Translations under genes and position numbers: made by a program
In this document: piece by piece, positions 8,905 through 16,740 of the stretch
How positions within the stretch are numbered: the first letter of the stretch is position 1
How the letters are laid out: each line of letters opens with the position of its first letter
Assembly: GCA_029210565.1 (NCBI GenBank)
Contig: JARGFQ010000006.1
Location: 203,215-267,214 of the forward strand
DNA from: Bacteroidales bacterium
GTDB lineage: Bacteria > Bacteroidota > Bacteroidia > Bacteroidales > VadinHA17
Length of the DNA stretch: 64,000 bases
Direction of reading: 5' to 3'
Notes under the pieces: model-generated
What the model was told of the DNA's origin: nothing
The model's database searches: none
The model's input: only the letters and a program-made list of their open reading frames with translations

Positions 8905-9572
8905 ATCCCGGCAGGGGCATAAAATACATCGACTTTCACACTCACAATGCCACTGGAAGTGGTGATACCATCACTGTCATGAACCTGATGGCCGGTGACG
9001 GGGTGCCTCCTGACTTCCCTCCCAACACCCTCTTTTCCGCCGGCATACATCCGTGGCAACTGACAGATGACAACCTTGCGCATCTGATGACAGAGCTTCT
9101 TCTTACCGTGGCGCATCCGCATGTGGCGTTGATAGGAGAGTCGGGTTTTGACCGCCTCAATGGTGGGCCACAGGAGGTTCAGTACAGGGCGTTCATCTTA
9201 CAGGCGGAGTTGGCCATGGAAATGGATAAACCCATGGTGATTCACTGCGTGAAGGGATGGAATGAGCTGAGAAGGGCACGGAAGGAGATGAAGCCGGCCC
9301 GGCCCTGGGTCATTCACGGATTCAGGGGCAATGGTATACTGGCGGCATCGCTGGCGGATGAGGGGTTCTGGTTCTCGCTGGGAACCGGTGGATTGAAACC
9401 TGGCGTGCTGAAGGCTTTAAGTCCTGAGAGGATACTGCTTGAGACCGACGACTCCGGAGAGCAGATTGCAGAGGTATATCGTCTCTTTGAGTCAGTGGCA
9501 GGATATGATGCAGAAGTGGCAGAAAGGCTGATGCGCAGAAATTTCAATGCACTTTTAAACTTCAGGCTGTGA
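8901..9572 (+). CDS. TatD-family metal-dependent hydrolase
   Basis: A 223-residue amidohydrolase-fold protein, short for TatD. Metal-site motifs are FHTHNA near the N-terminus, ALIGESGFDRL, MVIHCVKGW, VIHGFRGN and LLETDDSG. TatD proteins are cytoplasmic nucleases or phosphoesterases implicated in DNA and tRNA-end quality control; the exact substrate here is unknown. The start codon overlaps the gltX stop, and the stop region overlaps tcdA. Confidence 0.85.
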   Translation: MNPGRGIKYIDFHTHNATGSGDTITVMNLMAGDGVPPDFPPNTLFSAGIHPWQLTDDNLAHLMTELLLTVAHPHVALIGESGFDRLNGGPQEVQYRAFILQAELAMEMDKPMVIHCVKGWNELRRARKEMKPARPWVIHGFRGNGILAASLADEGFWFSLGTGGLKPGVLKALSPERILLETDDSGEQIAEVYRLFESVAGYDAEVAERLMRRNFNALLNFRL

Positions 9573-10312
9573 CCGAGGGATGGCTTTCACGCACGGAGAT
9601 GCTCCTGGGCCCTGAGGCGCTGGAGAAGATGAAGCAGTCACATATACTTGTGGCCGGATTGGGAGGGGTAGGCTCCTGGGCTGCGGAGATGATATGCAGG
9701 GCCGGGGTGGGGGCCATGACCATCATCGACGGCGATATAATCACTGCTGCAAACAGGAACAGGCAGCTGCCGGCGCTGACATCAACCACAGGACGGAAAA
9801 AGGCGGAGGTGATGGGAGAGAGGCTGACGGATATCAATCCTGAGCTCCGCCTGAAAATAATCCCGGAGTTCATACGTGATCAGCGGATGATAGATATACT
9901 TGAGGAAGACAGGTATGATTATGTGGTGGATGCCATCGACACCCTGTCGCCGAAGGTCTTCCTTGTATATCATTCGCTCAGACTGGACCTGCGGTTGGTC
10001 AGCTCCATGGGCGCAGGGGGGAAGTACGACCCCACAGCCATCAGGGTGGCTGATATCTCGGAAACAAATTTCTGTAACCTGGCACGCATGCTCCGCAAAA
10101 AGCTTCACAAGCTGGGGGTACATGAAGGTTTCCTCGCCGTATACAGTCCTGAGGTGGTTGACAAGGAGCTTATTGTCCGCGGCTCTGAAGAGAGCAACAA
10201 AGCCTCCAGCGTGGGAACAATGTCCTATATGCCCGCCGCCTTCGGTATCGCCTGTGCCTCGGTGGTCATCAGAGAGCTGGCAGGCATTACTGAGGCTTTC
10301 CGCCTGGTTTAG
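9569..10312 (+). CDS. tcdA: tRNA threonylcarbamoyladenosine dehydratase
   Basis: E1-like ThiF/MoeB-family enzyme (247 residues) that cyclises t6A37 in tRNA to ct6A using ATP. The adenylation motif is VAGLGGVGSWAAEMICRAGVG, followed by IDGDIITAANRNRQLPAL with the conserved Asp and Arg, and the substrate loop VVDAIDTLSPKV. It matches the YgdL/TcdA subfamily in length and in the SSMGAGGKYDPT segment. Overlap with the TatD-like gene and gltX places three tRNA-related functions in one transcript. Confidence 0.9.
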   Translation: MTEGWLSRTEMLLGPEALEKMKQSHILVAGLGGVGSWAAEMICRAGVGAMTIIDGDIITAANRNRQLPALTSTTGRKKAEVMGERLTDINPELRLKIIPEFIRDQRMIDILEEDRYDYVVDAIDTLSPKVFLVYHSLRLDLRLVSSMGAGGKYDPTAIRVADISETNFCNLARMLRKKLHKLGVHEGFLAVYSPEVVDKELIVRGSEESNKASSVGTMSYMPAAFGIACASVVIRELAGITEAFRLV

Positions 10313-10328
10313 ATGGTATGCTGTATCT

Positions 10329-10790
10329 TTATTGCAGGGGTGGAATAACCAGCACCTGTCCCGGATAGATGAGATCGGGATCTTTGAGCATAGGCTTGTT
10401 GGCTTCAAAGATGACCGGGTATTTACGGGCGTCGCCATAAACCTGTTTGGCGATCTTTGAGAGGTAATCACCCTTCTTGACAGTGTAGAACTGTTTTTCG
10501 GGCTCAGGAGGCGCAACCGGCTCCGGGGTCATTACCAGCAGATGGTCCTCAACGGCAGAGATGCCGTCAACGTTGCCTGCGGTGACGATGATTTTGTTCT
10601 TGTTGGCCCAGGTGTCAACCTGCCCCGTCAGAATCACCCTTTCGTCGTCAACGGCAACCTTTACCTTGCTGACGTCAAACCCAAACTTTTTGATATGTTC
10701 AGCGATCATCTCCGCTTTTTCCTCTTCCCTCTTATCTTCCGACTTGAAGATTTTCGTGCCGGCGTTTTTGATGAATGAAATTAGTCCCAT
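10329..10790 (-). CDS. kbp: BON-LysM protein of the Kbp (YgaU) family
   Basis: A 153-residue soluble protein with an N-terminal BON domain (about residues 25-85, VKVAVDDERVILTGQV) and a C-terminal LysM domain (about 100-151, YTVKKGDYLSKIAKQVYGDA ending LIYPGQVLVIPP). This is the layout of E. coli Kbp, a cytoplasmic potassium-binding protein, including the MGL start and the FEANKPMLK word. No signal peptide is seen. It converges on tcdA. Confidence 0.88.
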   Translation of the reverse strand: MGLISFIKNAGTKIFKSEDKREEEKAEMIAEHIKKFGFDVSKVKVAVDDERVILTGQVDTWANKNKIIVTAGNVDGISAVEDHLLVMTPEPVAPPEPEKQFYTVKKGDYLSKIAKQVYGDARKYPVIFEANKPMLKDPDLIYPGQVLVIPPLQ

Positions 10791-10804
10791 AATTGTTTGA
10801 TTGA

Positions 10805-11005
10805 TTACACTACTTCAAAGGTTATTTTCACGTTTACCCGGTATTCGGTAATTTTGTTTTTCACTACCACCGCACTCTGCTCCTTAACGTATGCGGAGCG
10901 TATTTCCTTTACGGTTTTGGCTGCCACGTTAACTGCGGAAGCTGTTGCTTCTTCCCAGCTTACAGGGGAAGAGGCAAGAATCTCGATAACTTTCAGTACT
11001 GCCAT
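10805..11005 (-). CDS. Dodecin-family flavin-binding protein
   Basis: A 66-residue protein starting MAVLKVIEILASSPVSWEEA, with the dodecin pattern of one helix between three strands. Dodecins form hollow 12-mers that bind flavin or CoA. A longer reading frame reaches back to 11062, but the 19 extra residues do not resemble the family, so the ATG at 11003-11005 is used. It lies directly upstream of kbp on the same strand. Confidence 0.85.
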   Translation of the reverse strand: MAVLKVIEILASSPVSWEEATASAVNVAAKTVKEIRSAYVKEQSAVVVKNKITEYRVNVKITFEVV

Positions 11006-11154
11006 AATTTGCTGTTTTATTGGGTTATAATTAATATTTTGGAATAGCCTGTCACAATGCAATGAACCTGTAAGATAGTATAAAAAATCGTGATTTACTA
11101 ATATCCCGGCTCATAATTTAGCCGGTCTGACTGTCGGAAATTCAAGACCTTTTG

Positions 11155-11162
11155 TATATTTG
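11155..11162 (+). promoter_or_regulatory. -7 promoter box ahead of mscL
   Basis: TATATTTG fits TAnnTTTG, 44 bases before the mscL start. No good -33 element is seen. A CCGGCT...AGCCGG inverted repeat lies at 11106-11124. Confidence 0.5.
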
Positions 11163-11206
11163 ACTCAGTGTTAACCTGATCTAAAAAATCATTAAAAAGC
11201 TTGACT

Positions 11207-11638
11207 ATGGGAATTGTGAAAGAATTCAAGGAATTTGCCGTTAAGGGTAACATGCTTGACATGGCCGTTGGTATTATCATCGGCGGCGCCTTCGGCAAGA
11301 TCATCACCTCACTTGTTAATGACGTGCTTATGCCACCGTTGGGTCTTCTCCTCGGGAAGGTCGACTTCAACAATCTCAAGGCGATCCTGCAGACGGGGCA
11401 GGAGGCAATAACTGAAGGAGAAGCACTGGTTCAGCCTGCTGTATCGGAAGTGGCTATCAATTATGGCCTGTTCATCCAGACTATAATTGACTTTGTGCTC
11501 GTTGCCCTGTGTATCTTCTTTGTGATCAGGGCGATGAACAATCTCAAGAAGAAGGAGGAAGCAGTTCCTGCACCACCTCCGCCTCCGAGTGAAGATGTTG
11601 AGCTTCTCAAGGAGATACGTGATCTTCTTAAAAAATAG
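11207..11638 (+). CDS. mscL: Large-conductance mechanosensitive channel
   Basis: Inner-membrane channel that opens under membrane tension to release solutes after osmotic downshock. The N-terminal amphipathic helix [20 protein letters not shown] leads into TM1 ([14 protein letters not shown]). TM2 is [21 protein letters not shown], and the tail has a proline stretch and the conserved [11 protein letters not shown] helix. The periplasmic loop carries a small insert (about residues 55-75, [16 protein letters not shown]). The start at MGIVKE is preferred to an ATG six bases upstream. Confidence 0.95.
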   Translation: MGIVKEFKEFAVKGNMLDMAVGIIIGGAFGKIITSLVNDVLMPPLGLLLGKVDFNNLKAILQTGQEAITEGEALVQPAVSEVAINYGLFIQTIIDFVLVALCIFFVIRAMNNLKKKEEAVPAPPPPPSEDVELLKEIRDLLKK

Positions 11639-11668
11639 TCCGTCGCACAATAACATGCAAGTAAAATT

Positions 11669-11686
11669 GTTTGCATATTTGCAAAC
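11669..11686. promoter_or_regulatory. Palindrome before the aromatic-rich short ORF
   Basis: GTTTGCA-TATT-TGCAAAC is a perfect 7-bp inverted repeat with a 4-base centre, 10 bases before the ATG of the 18-codon ORF. It could be an operator or an RNA hairpin. Confidence 0.4.
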
Positions 11687-11695
11687 GATTTGATT

Positions 11696-11752
11696 ATGGC
11701 AAGAATACGGAAATATTACTGGTGGCGCAGGTTCTTCCCCGACAGGGGCTGA
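11696..11752 (+). CDS. Aromatic-rich 18-codon ORF, possible orphan leader peptide
   Basis: The ORF reads MARIRKYYWWRRFFPDRG: Tyr-Tyr-Trp-Trp and Phe-Phe pairs among basic residues. It is followed 32 bases later by a terminator hairpin. The arrangement resembles aromatic amino-acid attenuator leaders, but no biosynthetic gene follows on this strand; the next gene is convergent. It may be an orphaned regulator, a small basic peptide gene, or chance. A CCCC-GACA-GGGG hairpin sits inside the end of the ORF. Confidence 0.4.
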   Translation: MARIRKYYWWRRFFPDRG

Positions 11753-11783
11753 ATCACGGCACTGTGCAATACGTTCAGAACAG

Positions 11784-11811
11784 AGGCTGCGGTGGATAAC
11801 TGCGGCCTTTT
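11784..11811 (+). terminator. Intrinsic terminator after the aromatic-rich ORF/mscL
   Basis: AGGCTGCGG (11784-11792) pairs with CTGCGGCCT (11800-11808), 9 bp with two G-U pairs and a 7-base loop, followed by TTTTCTGT. It ends plus-strand transcription from mscL or from the short ORF. Confidence 0.65.
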
Positions 11812-11833
11812 CTGTCTGTCAGTGAGCAAAAGA

Positions 11834-11858
11834 AGAGCCGGCCTCAGGGGCCGGCTCT
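11834..11858. terminator. Strong GC-rich hairpin, probably bidirectional terminator
   Basis: A perfect 10-bp stem AGAGCCGGCC/GGCCGGCTCT with a 5-base loop. On the minus strand it is followed by TTCTTTT, so it best serves the 44-residue minus-strand gene; on the plus strand the T-run is weak. Confidence 0.75.
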
Positions 11859-11898
11859 CTTACTCCGGATAGTGCCAAAAGAACCTGTGTCTGAAAGA

Positions 11899-12033
11899 TC
11901 ATTGGATGTAAAAATTGTACTCGTAGGACAAACCATTTTCACGCAACCACCTGCGAAGTGCTTTGGCGATCTTTCTTTTCCGGAGCAGGACTATTCCTAT
12001 TTCTTCCGCTGTTATCTGATAATAGGTCTTCAT
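11899..12033 (-). CDS. Small basic protein, 44 residues, unknown function
   Basis: Begins MKTYYQITAEEIGIVLLRKR and ends with ENGLSYEYNFYIQ. The middle is a Lys/Arg-rich amphipathic helix (residues 17-33). It has its own apparent transcription unit: a TAGCTTTG -7 box (12075-12082) 41 bases upstream and the strong hairpin terminator 41 bases downstream. I do not recognise the family. An overlapping ORF on the plus strand (11872-12198) has no such support. Confidence 0.45.
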   Translation of the reverse strand: MKTYYQITAEEIGIVLLRKRKIAKALRRWLRENGLSYEYNFYIQ

Positions 12034-12074
12034 TTTTACTGCCGAGATTCAAAAGTCAAATTCCTCTCAAACCT

Positions 12075-12082
12075 CAAAGCTA
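12075..12082 (-). promoter_or_regulatory. -7 promoter box of the 44-residue small gene
   Basis: Minus-strand TAGCTTTG fits TAnnTTTG. The only -33 candidate is a TTG with a 24-base spacer, which is long. Confidence 0.4.
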
Positions 12083-12276
12083 ATTTACATCAGAAGGAGC
12101 CGCCGGCAATGCTCATTTTGATATACAGGCTCCGGCTGTTGATAAACAGCGGTTTACCTTACACATTGTGCAGGCAGGAGAACGCGGATCTGTGCTGAGG
12201 CCGGTCTGGCCGGCTACCGGAAGTTCTTTGGTGCCGGGAGGAGAGTGAGGATGGCTGCCGGGGACGTTCAGGTCCT

Positions 12277-13227
12277 CTACCGGAAGTCCTTCAGGTATTT
12301 GTAGAGCTCTCCGTCCGTTGAGAGTATTATTGTTGTGGTAGTGTCAAAGGTCATGCGGAAGGCCTCCATTGACTTCACAAAAGCGTAGAGGTTTCTGGAT
12401 GAGGAGGTCTGGTCATAGGCGTCGGCATATATGGCCGCTGCTTTGGCGTCAGCACGGCCCCGGATCTCTTCAGCCTTACGGAATGCCTCGGACTGAATGG
12501 TCTTGAGGTCACGCTCCTTTTCACCGTTGATCTTGGAGGCTTCACCCTGGCCCTCCGATCTGAACCTCTCGGCGATACGGTACCGTTCACTCTTCATCCG
12601 CTCGTAGATCTGCGTCCGTACCTCCTCTACATAGTTGAGTCGCTTGATGCGTACATCGAGGATCACAATACCAAGGTCGCTCACCTTCTTATTGGAGGAT
12701 TTGAGAATCATCTCCTCTATTTTGAGTCTTCCGGTCTCGATGTCAGAGAGAGTGTCTCCCGTCTCCTCTCCTATCAGTCCGGAGGAGATAGGGGTTCTGT
12801 TGGTGGAACGAACGATCTCCTCGAGGTTGTGACCGGCGATATAATCACGTGTCTCTCCGTCGAGAATGTCAGCCAGCCTCGATTGTGCACCTCTCTCATC
12901 GGTCAGTCGCTTGAAGAACTGAAGGGGATCGGTTATCTGCCATCTGGCATAGGCATCGACGAAAATGAATTTTTTATCCTTGGTGGGTAGCTGGTTGGGG
13001 TCGCCGTCCCACTCCATATAGCGCTTTTCGAAGTAGTTTACCTTCTGGATGAAAGGCATCTTCAGCTTCAGGCCCGGGGTAATCTTCGGTTCTCCTACAG
13101 GTTTCCCGAACTGGGTTATGACAACCTGTTCCGTCTCCTTGACCATAAAGACGCATTCCAGGATGAGAAAGAGAGCCACTGCGAACAGGGCGAAATTTAC
13201 TATGAGTTTTGTGTTTTTTGCCGGCAT
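12277..13227 (-). CDS. hflC: HflC, SPFH-domain modulator of FtsH
   Basis: A 316-residue band-7/SPFH protein with one N-terminal membrane anchor (LIVNFALFAVALFLILECVFM). The SPFH domain is about residues 25-200 (TEQVVITQFGKPV, PGLKLKMPFIQKV), followed by a long alpha-helical Ala/Glu/Arg-rich coiled coil. With HflK it forms a periplasm-facing cage around the FtsH protease. The hflK stop and hflC start are 3 bases apart, so the pair is translated together. The region downstream to 12034 carries no recognisable gene, only a second copy of CTACCGGAAGT. Confidence 0.92.
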   Translation of the reverse strand: MPAKNTKLIVNFALFAVALFLILECVFMVKETEQVVITQFGKPVGEPKITPGLKLKMPFIQKVNYFEKRYMEWDGDPNQLPTKDKKFIFVDAYARWQITDPLQFFKRLTDERGAQSRLADILDGETRDYIAGHNLEEIVRSTNRTPISSGLIGEETGDTLSDIETGRLKIEEMILKSSNKKVSDLGIVILDVRIKRLNYVEEVRTQIYERMKSERYRIAERFRSEGQGEASKINGEKERDLKTIQSEAFRKAEEIRGRADAKAAAIYADAYDQTSSSRNLYAFVKSMEAFRMTFDTTTTIILSTDGELYKYLKDFR

Positions 13228-13230
13228 GGG

Positions 13231-14211
13231 TCAGTTGTTTGAGGTGAGTTGCATCTGAAGAAGTGGCAGCACGTTGTTGCCGCTCTCGTCGGTAATGATC
13301 TTGTGCCCGAGCTTTGGTATGACCTCCGCCATGGTCTCAAGGTATATCCTTCTCTTGGTCACTTCCGGGGCCTTGATATACTCGAGGTACAGTGCATTGA
13401 ACCTGGAAGATTCGCCCAGAGCATTATTGACCCGTTCGGTGGCATAGCCTTCGGCGCGCTGTATTGTCTCTTCCGCCTGGCCTTTAGCCTTTGGTATCAC
13501 CTTGTTATAATCAGACCTGGCCTGGTTTATCAGTGTCTCCCTCTCCTGCTGTGCCTGGTTGACATCGTTAAAGGCGTCCTTTACAGGGTCAGGAGGGTTG
13601 ACATCCTGCAGCACCACCTGTTCTATCCTGATGCCCAGTGAATATTCGCTGCACAGCTCCTGCATCTTCTGGTGTACGCTGGAGGCTATCTCAGACCTCC
13701 CGACGGTAAGCACCTCGTTGACCGTACGGTCACCTACTATCTCGCGCATGGAGGCCTCGGAGATATCACGCAGGGTTGAGACCGCTTCTCTCACCTTGAA
13801 GAGAAACATGTAAGGATCTACTATGCGGTACTGTACTATCCATTCAACATCAGCCAGGTTCAGATCACCCGTCAGCATCAGGGATTCATCAACAGTACCC
13901 TTCTTGGTATATTCGGATTTTATGCCTGCCTCAACAGTACGGAAACCGAATTCCTCCTTCTGCTGCCTCTCGACAGCCACCTTATAGAGCCGTTCAATAA
14001 CGGGTGCCTTAACATTCAGTCCCGGCTCAACCTGCCTCACATATTTGCCGAAGCGTGTAATGACACCCACCTCTTCGGGACCGATGGTGAAGAGTGAGCT
14101 TACCAGCAGGATGAATGCGATGAGGGCGATGGCAGAGTACCGGACATAAAGCCCGTTCTTACCCTTGAGGGAGTAGTATTCTCCCGGTCTGCGAAATGTC
14201 TGTGTTGTCAA
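13231..14211 (-). CDS. hflK: HflK, SPFH-domain modulator of FtsH
   Basis: A 326-residue partner of HflC. One membrane segment (YSAIALIAFILLVSSLFTIG), an SPFH domain starting EEVGVITRFGKYVRQVEPGL with the HflK signatures LTGDLNLADVEWIVQYRI and QDVNPPDPVKDAFNDVNQAQ, then a coiled coil and the EVIPKLGHK tail. It is 11 bases from the M48 peptidase gene upstream and 3 bases from hflC downstream. An M48 peptidase beside HflKC suggests a shared membrane-protein quality-control unit. Confidence 0.92.
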   Translation of the reverse strand: MTTQTFRRPGEYYSLKGKNGLYVRYSAIALIAFILLVSSLFTIGPEEVGVITRFGKYVRQVEPGLNVKAPVIERLYKVAVERQQKEEFGFRTVEAGIKSEYTKKGTVDESLMLTGDLNLADVEWIVQYRIVDPYMFLFKVREAVSTLRDISEASMREIVGDRTVNEVLTVGRSEIASSVHQKMQELCSEYSLGIRIEQVVLQDVNPPDPVKDAFNDVNQAQQERETLINQARSDYNKVIPKAKGQAEETIQRAEGYATERVNNALGESSRFNALYLEYIKAPEVTKRRIYLETMAEVIPKLGHKIITDESGNNVLPLLQMQLTSNN

Positions 14212-14222
14212 TCTGTCGTTTT

Positions 14223-15689
14223 TTACTGAGTTACAATCTTAATCATTTTTCCTGCCGCGATCTGGTCGTTAAGTTCCAGGTTGTTAAGCAGCGCAAGCTC
14301 CTCCCACATTTCCTGTTTCATACCGTAGTAGCTGAAAGCACTGGCGACGGTGCCAGAACGCTGGACCCTCTTGACGGCTATCCGCTGCGGCTTGACATTG
14401 ATCCTGTAGGAGTCTGTAAGCTTCGCGAATGTCTTCATTGAAGACTCCATAGTACTTACATAACTGTTGAAATCGGCTTCAGTTGACACACCGTGGAAGA
14501 CGTAGATCAATGAGCCGTATTCTATAAAGTAAGAGAGGACCGTGTTTGTGCTCACCGCACCGGTCGACTGGTCCTTGGCCTGCTGCATGGAAAGGGTGAT
14601 TATTGCCGGTAGGCCGTTGACGGTTCTCCTTTCCGCCCGCTGCAGCTGAAGACCGTAGGCGGCCAGTGTGCTGTCGACAGCTGACTGGAGTGTCTTCTGG
14701 TTTGCGAGGGTGAACAGTAACAGTGCCCGGCCGCCCTGAGGCTGTACGGTAACCTGCGTGGGTGCGTTGGTAAGCTTCCATCCGAGAGGGAATGAGAATT
14801 TGAATCTCAGCTCCGGGTGATAGAAGGTGTTGTCATCGGTGTAGCCCTGCTTGGGGTCCTCGCCATATATCATGCCGTCAATCAATTGCAGGTATGAATC
14901 TGTGTTGACCTTGTATGAAGGCAGCTTCAGGCTGTCCTGCCAGGCCCTGCTGAGCTGCATGACAGCGTTGTACCGGTCGCCCGGGTCGGGGTGGGTTGAA
15001 AGGAAGGTGGGAACACCGCCCTGTGATTGAGCCATGTTCATCTTGTTAAGCACATTGAAGAAATCGGCCATCTTTGTTGCGTCAAAACCCATCTTCGAAG
15101 AGTATTCACAGCCAAGAGCATCGGCCATGCGCTCGTCGTCACGGCTGAAGCTCAGGAACAGCAACTCCATACCCTGCATGGCATACTGGGCGTAGTTGGC
15201 AAACTTCTCGGAGGCGATCATTCCTCCTATCAGAAGCAGTGTGCCGAGCTGTTGTTTGGTCTGCTGGCTGACGGAATGGCGCGCGGCAACGTGCCCCATC
15301 TCGTGCCCAAGCACCCCCATGAGCTCAGCTTCGTTATTAAACTGTGCCAGGATGCCGCGGGTAAGGTATATGAAGCCACCTGGCACAGCAAAGGCATTCA
15401 CCACCGGCGAGTCAACAACCTTTACATGGTATTCAAGGTCGGGCCTGTGGGAGATCTTGCCCATCTCCGTGCCTTTCGACTGTACGAGTGCCTGAAGGTT
15501 GGGATCATCATATACCCCGAATGTGGCCAGTACCTGCGGGTCATAGGAGATGCCGAGGGCTACCTCCTGGGCTTCCGACATGAGCATGATCTGCTTCTTC
15601 CCGGTAACAGGATTGACCGCGCAGGATACTGCAAGGAGCATTGCTGCAGTGAGCAGTACCATACCTGACAGGATTTTGTTTCGTCTCAT
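14223..15689 (-). CDS. M48-family zinc metalloprotease lipoprotein
   Basis: A 488-residue periplasmic or outer-membrane lipoprotein. The signal peptide ends LLAVSC, and the start at 15689 is chosen because it gives this lipobox; the frame runs back to 15761. The zinc site HEMGHVAARH is in the M48 domain (about residues 30-230). The middle contains a PsbP/DUF-like beta region, and the C-terminal 60 residues look LysM-like (IAVKRVQRSG...QIAAGKMIKIV). It is similar to BepA/LoiP-type peptidases that degrade misassembled outer-membrane proteins. It leads the operon with hflK and hflC. Confidence 0.88.
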   Translation of the reverse strand: MRRNKILSGMVLLTAAMLLAVSCAVNPVTGKKQIMLMSEAQEVALGISYDPQVLATFGVYDDPNLQALVQSKGTEMGKISHRPDLEYHVKVVDSPVVNAFAVPGGFIYLTRGILAQFNNEAELMGVLGHEMGHVAARHSVSQQTKQQLGTLLLIGGMIASEKFANYAQYAMQGMELLFLSFSRDDERMADALGCEYSSKMGFDATKMADFFNVLNKMNMAQSQGGVPTFLSTHPDPGDRYNAVMQLSRAWQDSLKLPSYKVNTDSYLQLIDGMIYGEDPKQGYTDDNTFYHPELRFKFSFPLGWKLTNAPTQVTVQPQGGRALLLFTLANQKTLQSAVDSTLAAYGLQLQRAERRTVNGLPAIITLSMQQAKDQSTGAVSTNTVLSYFIEYGSLIYVFHGVSTEADFNSYVSTMESSMKTFAKLTDSYRINVKPQRIAVKRVQRSGTVASAFSYYGMKQEMWEELALLNNLELNDQIAAGKMIKIVTQ

Positions 15690-15779
15690 TTTCCCGGATT
15701 TATTAATTATGATACGATCGGCATCGGTATTCCGTTGCCTGAAACAGAGGTCAACCTTCAAATTTAGTCAAAAATCCTG

Positions 15780-15813
15780 TAAAAAACAAAAGCCGCCCCT
15801 TCTGCGGAGCGGC
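15780..15813 (-). terminator. Intrinsic terminator after the DUF4382 gene
   Basis: Minus-strand GCCGCTCC/GGGGCGGC stem (8 bp, one G-U) with a 6-base loop, followed by TTTTGTTTTTT. It separates the DUF4382 lipoprotein gene from the M48 operon. Confidence 0.85.
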
Positions 15814-15846
15814 CTTCGCTGTGCCGTCGGTTTCCGGGTCAACCGG

Positions 15847-16671
15847 TTACCTGTTCCTTAGCCTGAAATTTTGTACGGTTTTGTTCCCTGGCCTGATGAC
15901 TATTCCCTCATAGCTCAGGGTGTCATAACCCTCTTTGGCTGCCGTGACGGAGTATGTGCCGGCCGGTACGCCAATTATGGCATAGTAACCCAGTGAGTCT
16001 GCGAATGCCGTGGCGACAACGGTATCCTGTTCCAGCCATACGATGGCATCGCGGATGGCTGCATCAAGGGTGTCAGTTACGATGCCCTGAATCCTTCCTG
16101 CCGAGGTCATATTGGCTGCCCTGATGACCGGTTTGAAGATGAAACCGTTATTGTTCCGCATATTACCCCTGAGGATGAATGATCTTGAAAGATCCATATC
16201 GAGGAGGAGTTCTGCCGTAAGACCGTCAGACACTTCCAGGAAGGGACTGATATGTATCTTTATACCGGTCTGGCTGCCGCTGGGAACCTTAACGCTGTAG
16301 GGATCATCATTATCCTTCAGCTTCAGTCCTGCCTCATCCACGTAAAGCCTGACCTGGTCATATTCACCTGCCGGGACCTCAAGGTCGAGCAATGTTTCCG
16401 TGACACCGTTCCTGAGGTCAATCAGGTCAAGCGTCACTGTTTCTTCTGAGAGGACCATCCACGGAGTGCCGTCGCTGATACCGTCACCCACCTTTTTTAT
16501 TTCAACTTTTGTAATAGTTACAGTGGCAGATTCTATACCGCTTAATTCAAACGGATCATCAGTCATTTTTATCACCAGCCTCCCGTCGCCGGCATTGTCC
16601 TTCGTCTCGCTGCAAGCGCCGGTGATGAGAAGGAATGCTGCTGCCGTAAGTAAAATCAATGTCTTTTTCAT
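15847..16671 (-). CDS. DUF4382 lipoprotein with carboxypeptidase-like regulatory domain
   Basis: A 274-residue lipoprotein with lipobox LITGAC. Residues about 30-185 form a DUF4382 beta domain (GRLVIKMTDDPFELSGIESA, VTITKVEIKK, LLDLEVPAGEYDQVRLYVDE). Residues about 190-272 form a CarboxypepD_reg-like beta sandwich (GRIQGIVTDTLDAAI, GYYAIIGVPAGTYSVTAAKE). Such proteins are common surface or periplasmic lipoproteins of Bacteroidota; no specific function is known. It is a single-gene unit with its own terminator. Confidence 0.85.
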   Translation of the reverse strand: MKKTLILLTAAAFLLITGACSETKDNAGDGRLVIKMTDDPFELSGIESATVTITKVEIKKVGDGISDGTPWMVLSEETVTLDLIDLRNGVTETLLDLEVPAGEYDQVRLYVDEAGLKLKDNDDPYSVKVPSGSQTGIKIHISPFLEVSDGLTAELLLDMDLSRSFILRGNMRNNNGFIFKPVIRAANMTSAGRIQGIVTDTLDAAIRDAIVWLEQDTVVATAFADSLGYYAIIGVPAGTYSVTAAKEGYDTLSYEGIVIRPGNKTVQNFRLRNR

Positions 16672-16740
16672 AACTGTATGGTTTATGGTTTATTTAACGG
16701 GGATGCAAGTAAAGAGTCGAGTATGAAGATTTGATGAAAT

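Noticed and set aside
11872..12198. Plus-strand ORF of 108 codons downstream of mscL
   Set aside because: No family-like composition, no promoter, and it is antisense to a better supported small gene with promoter and terminator.
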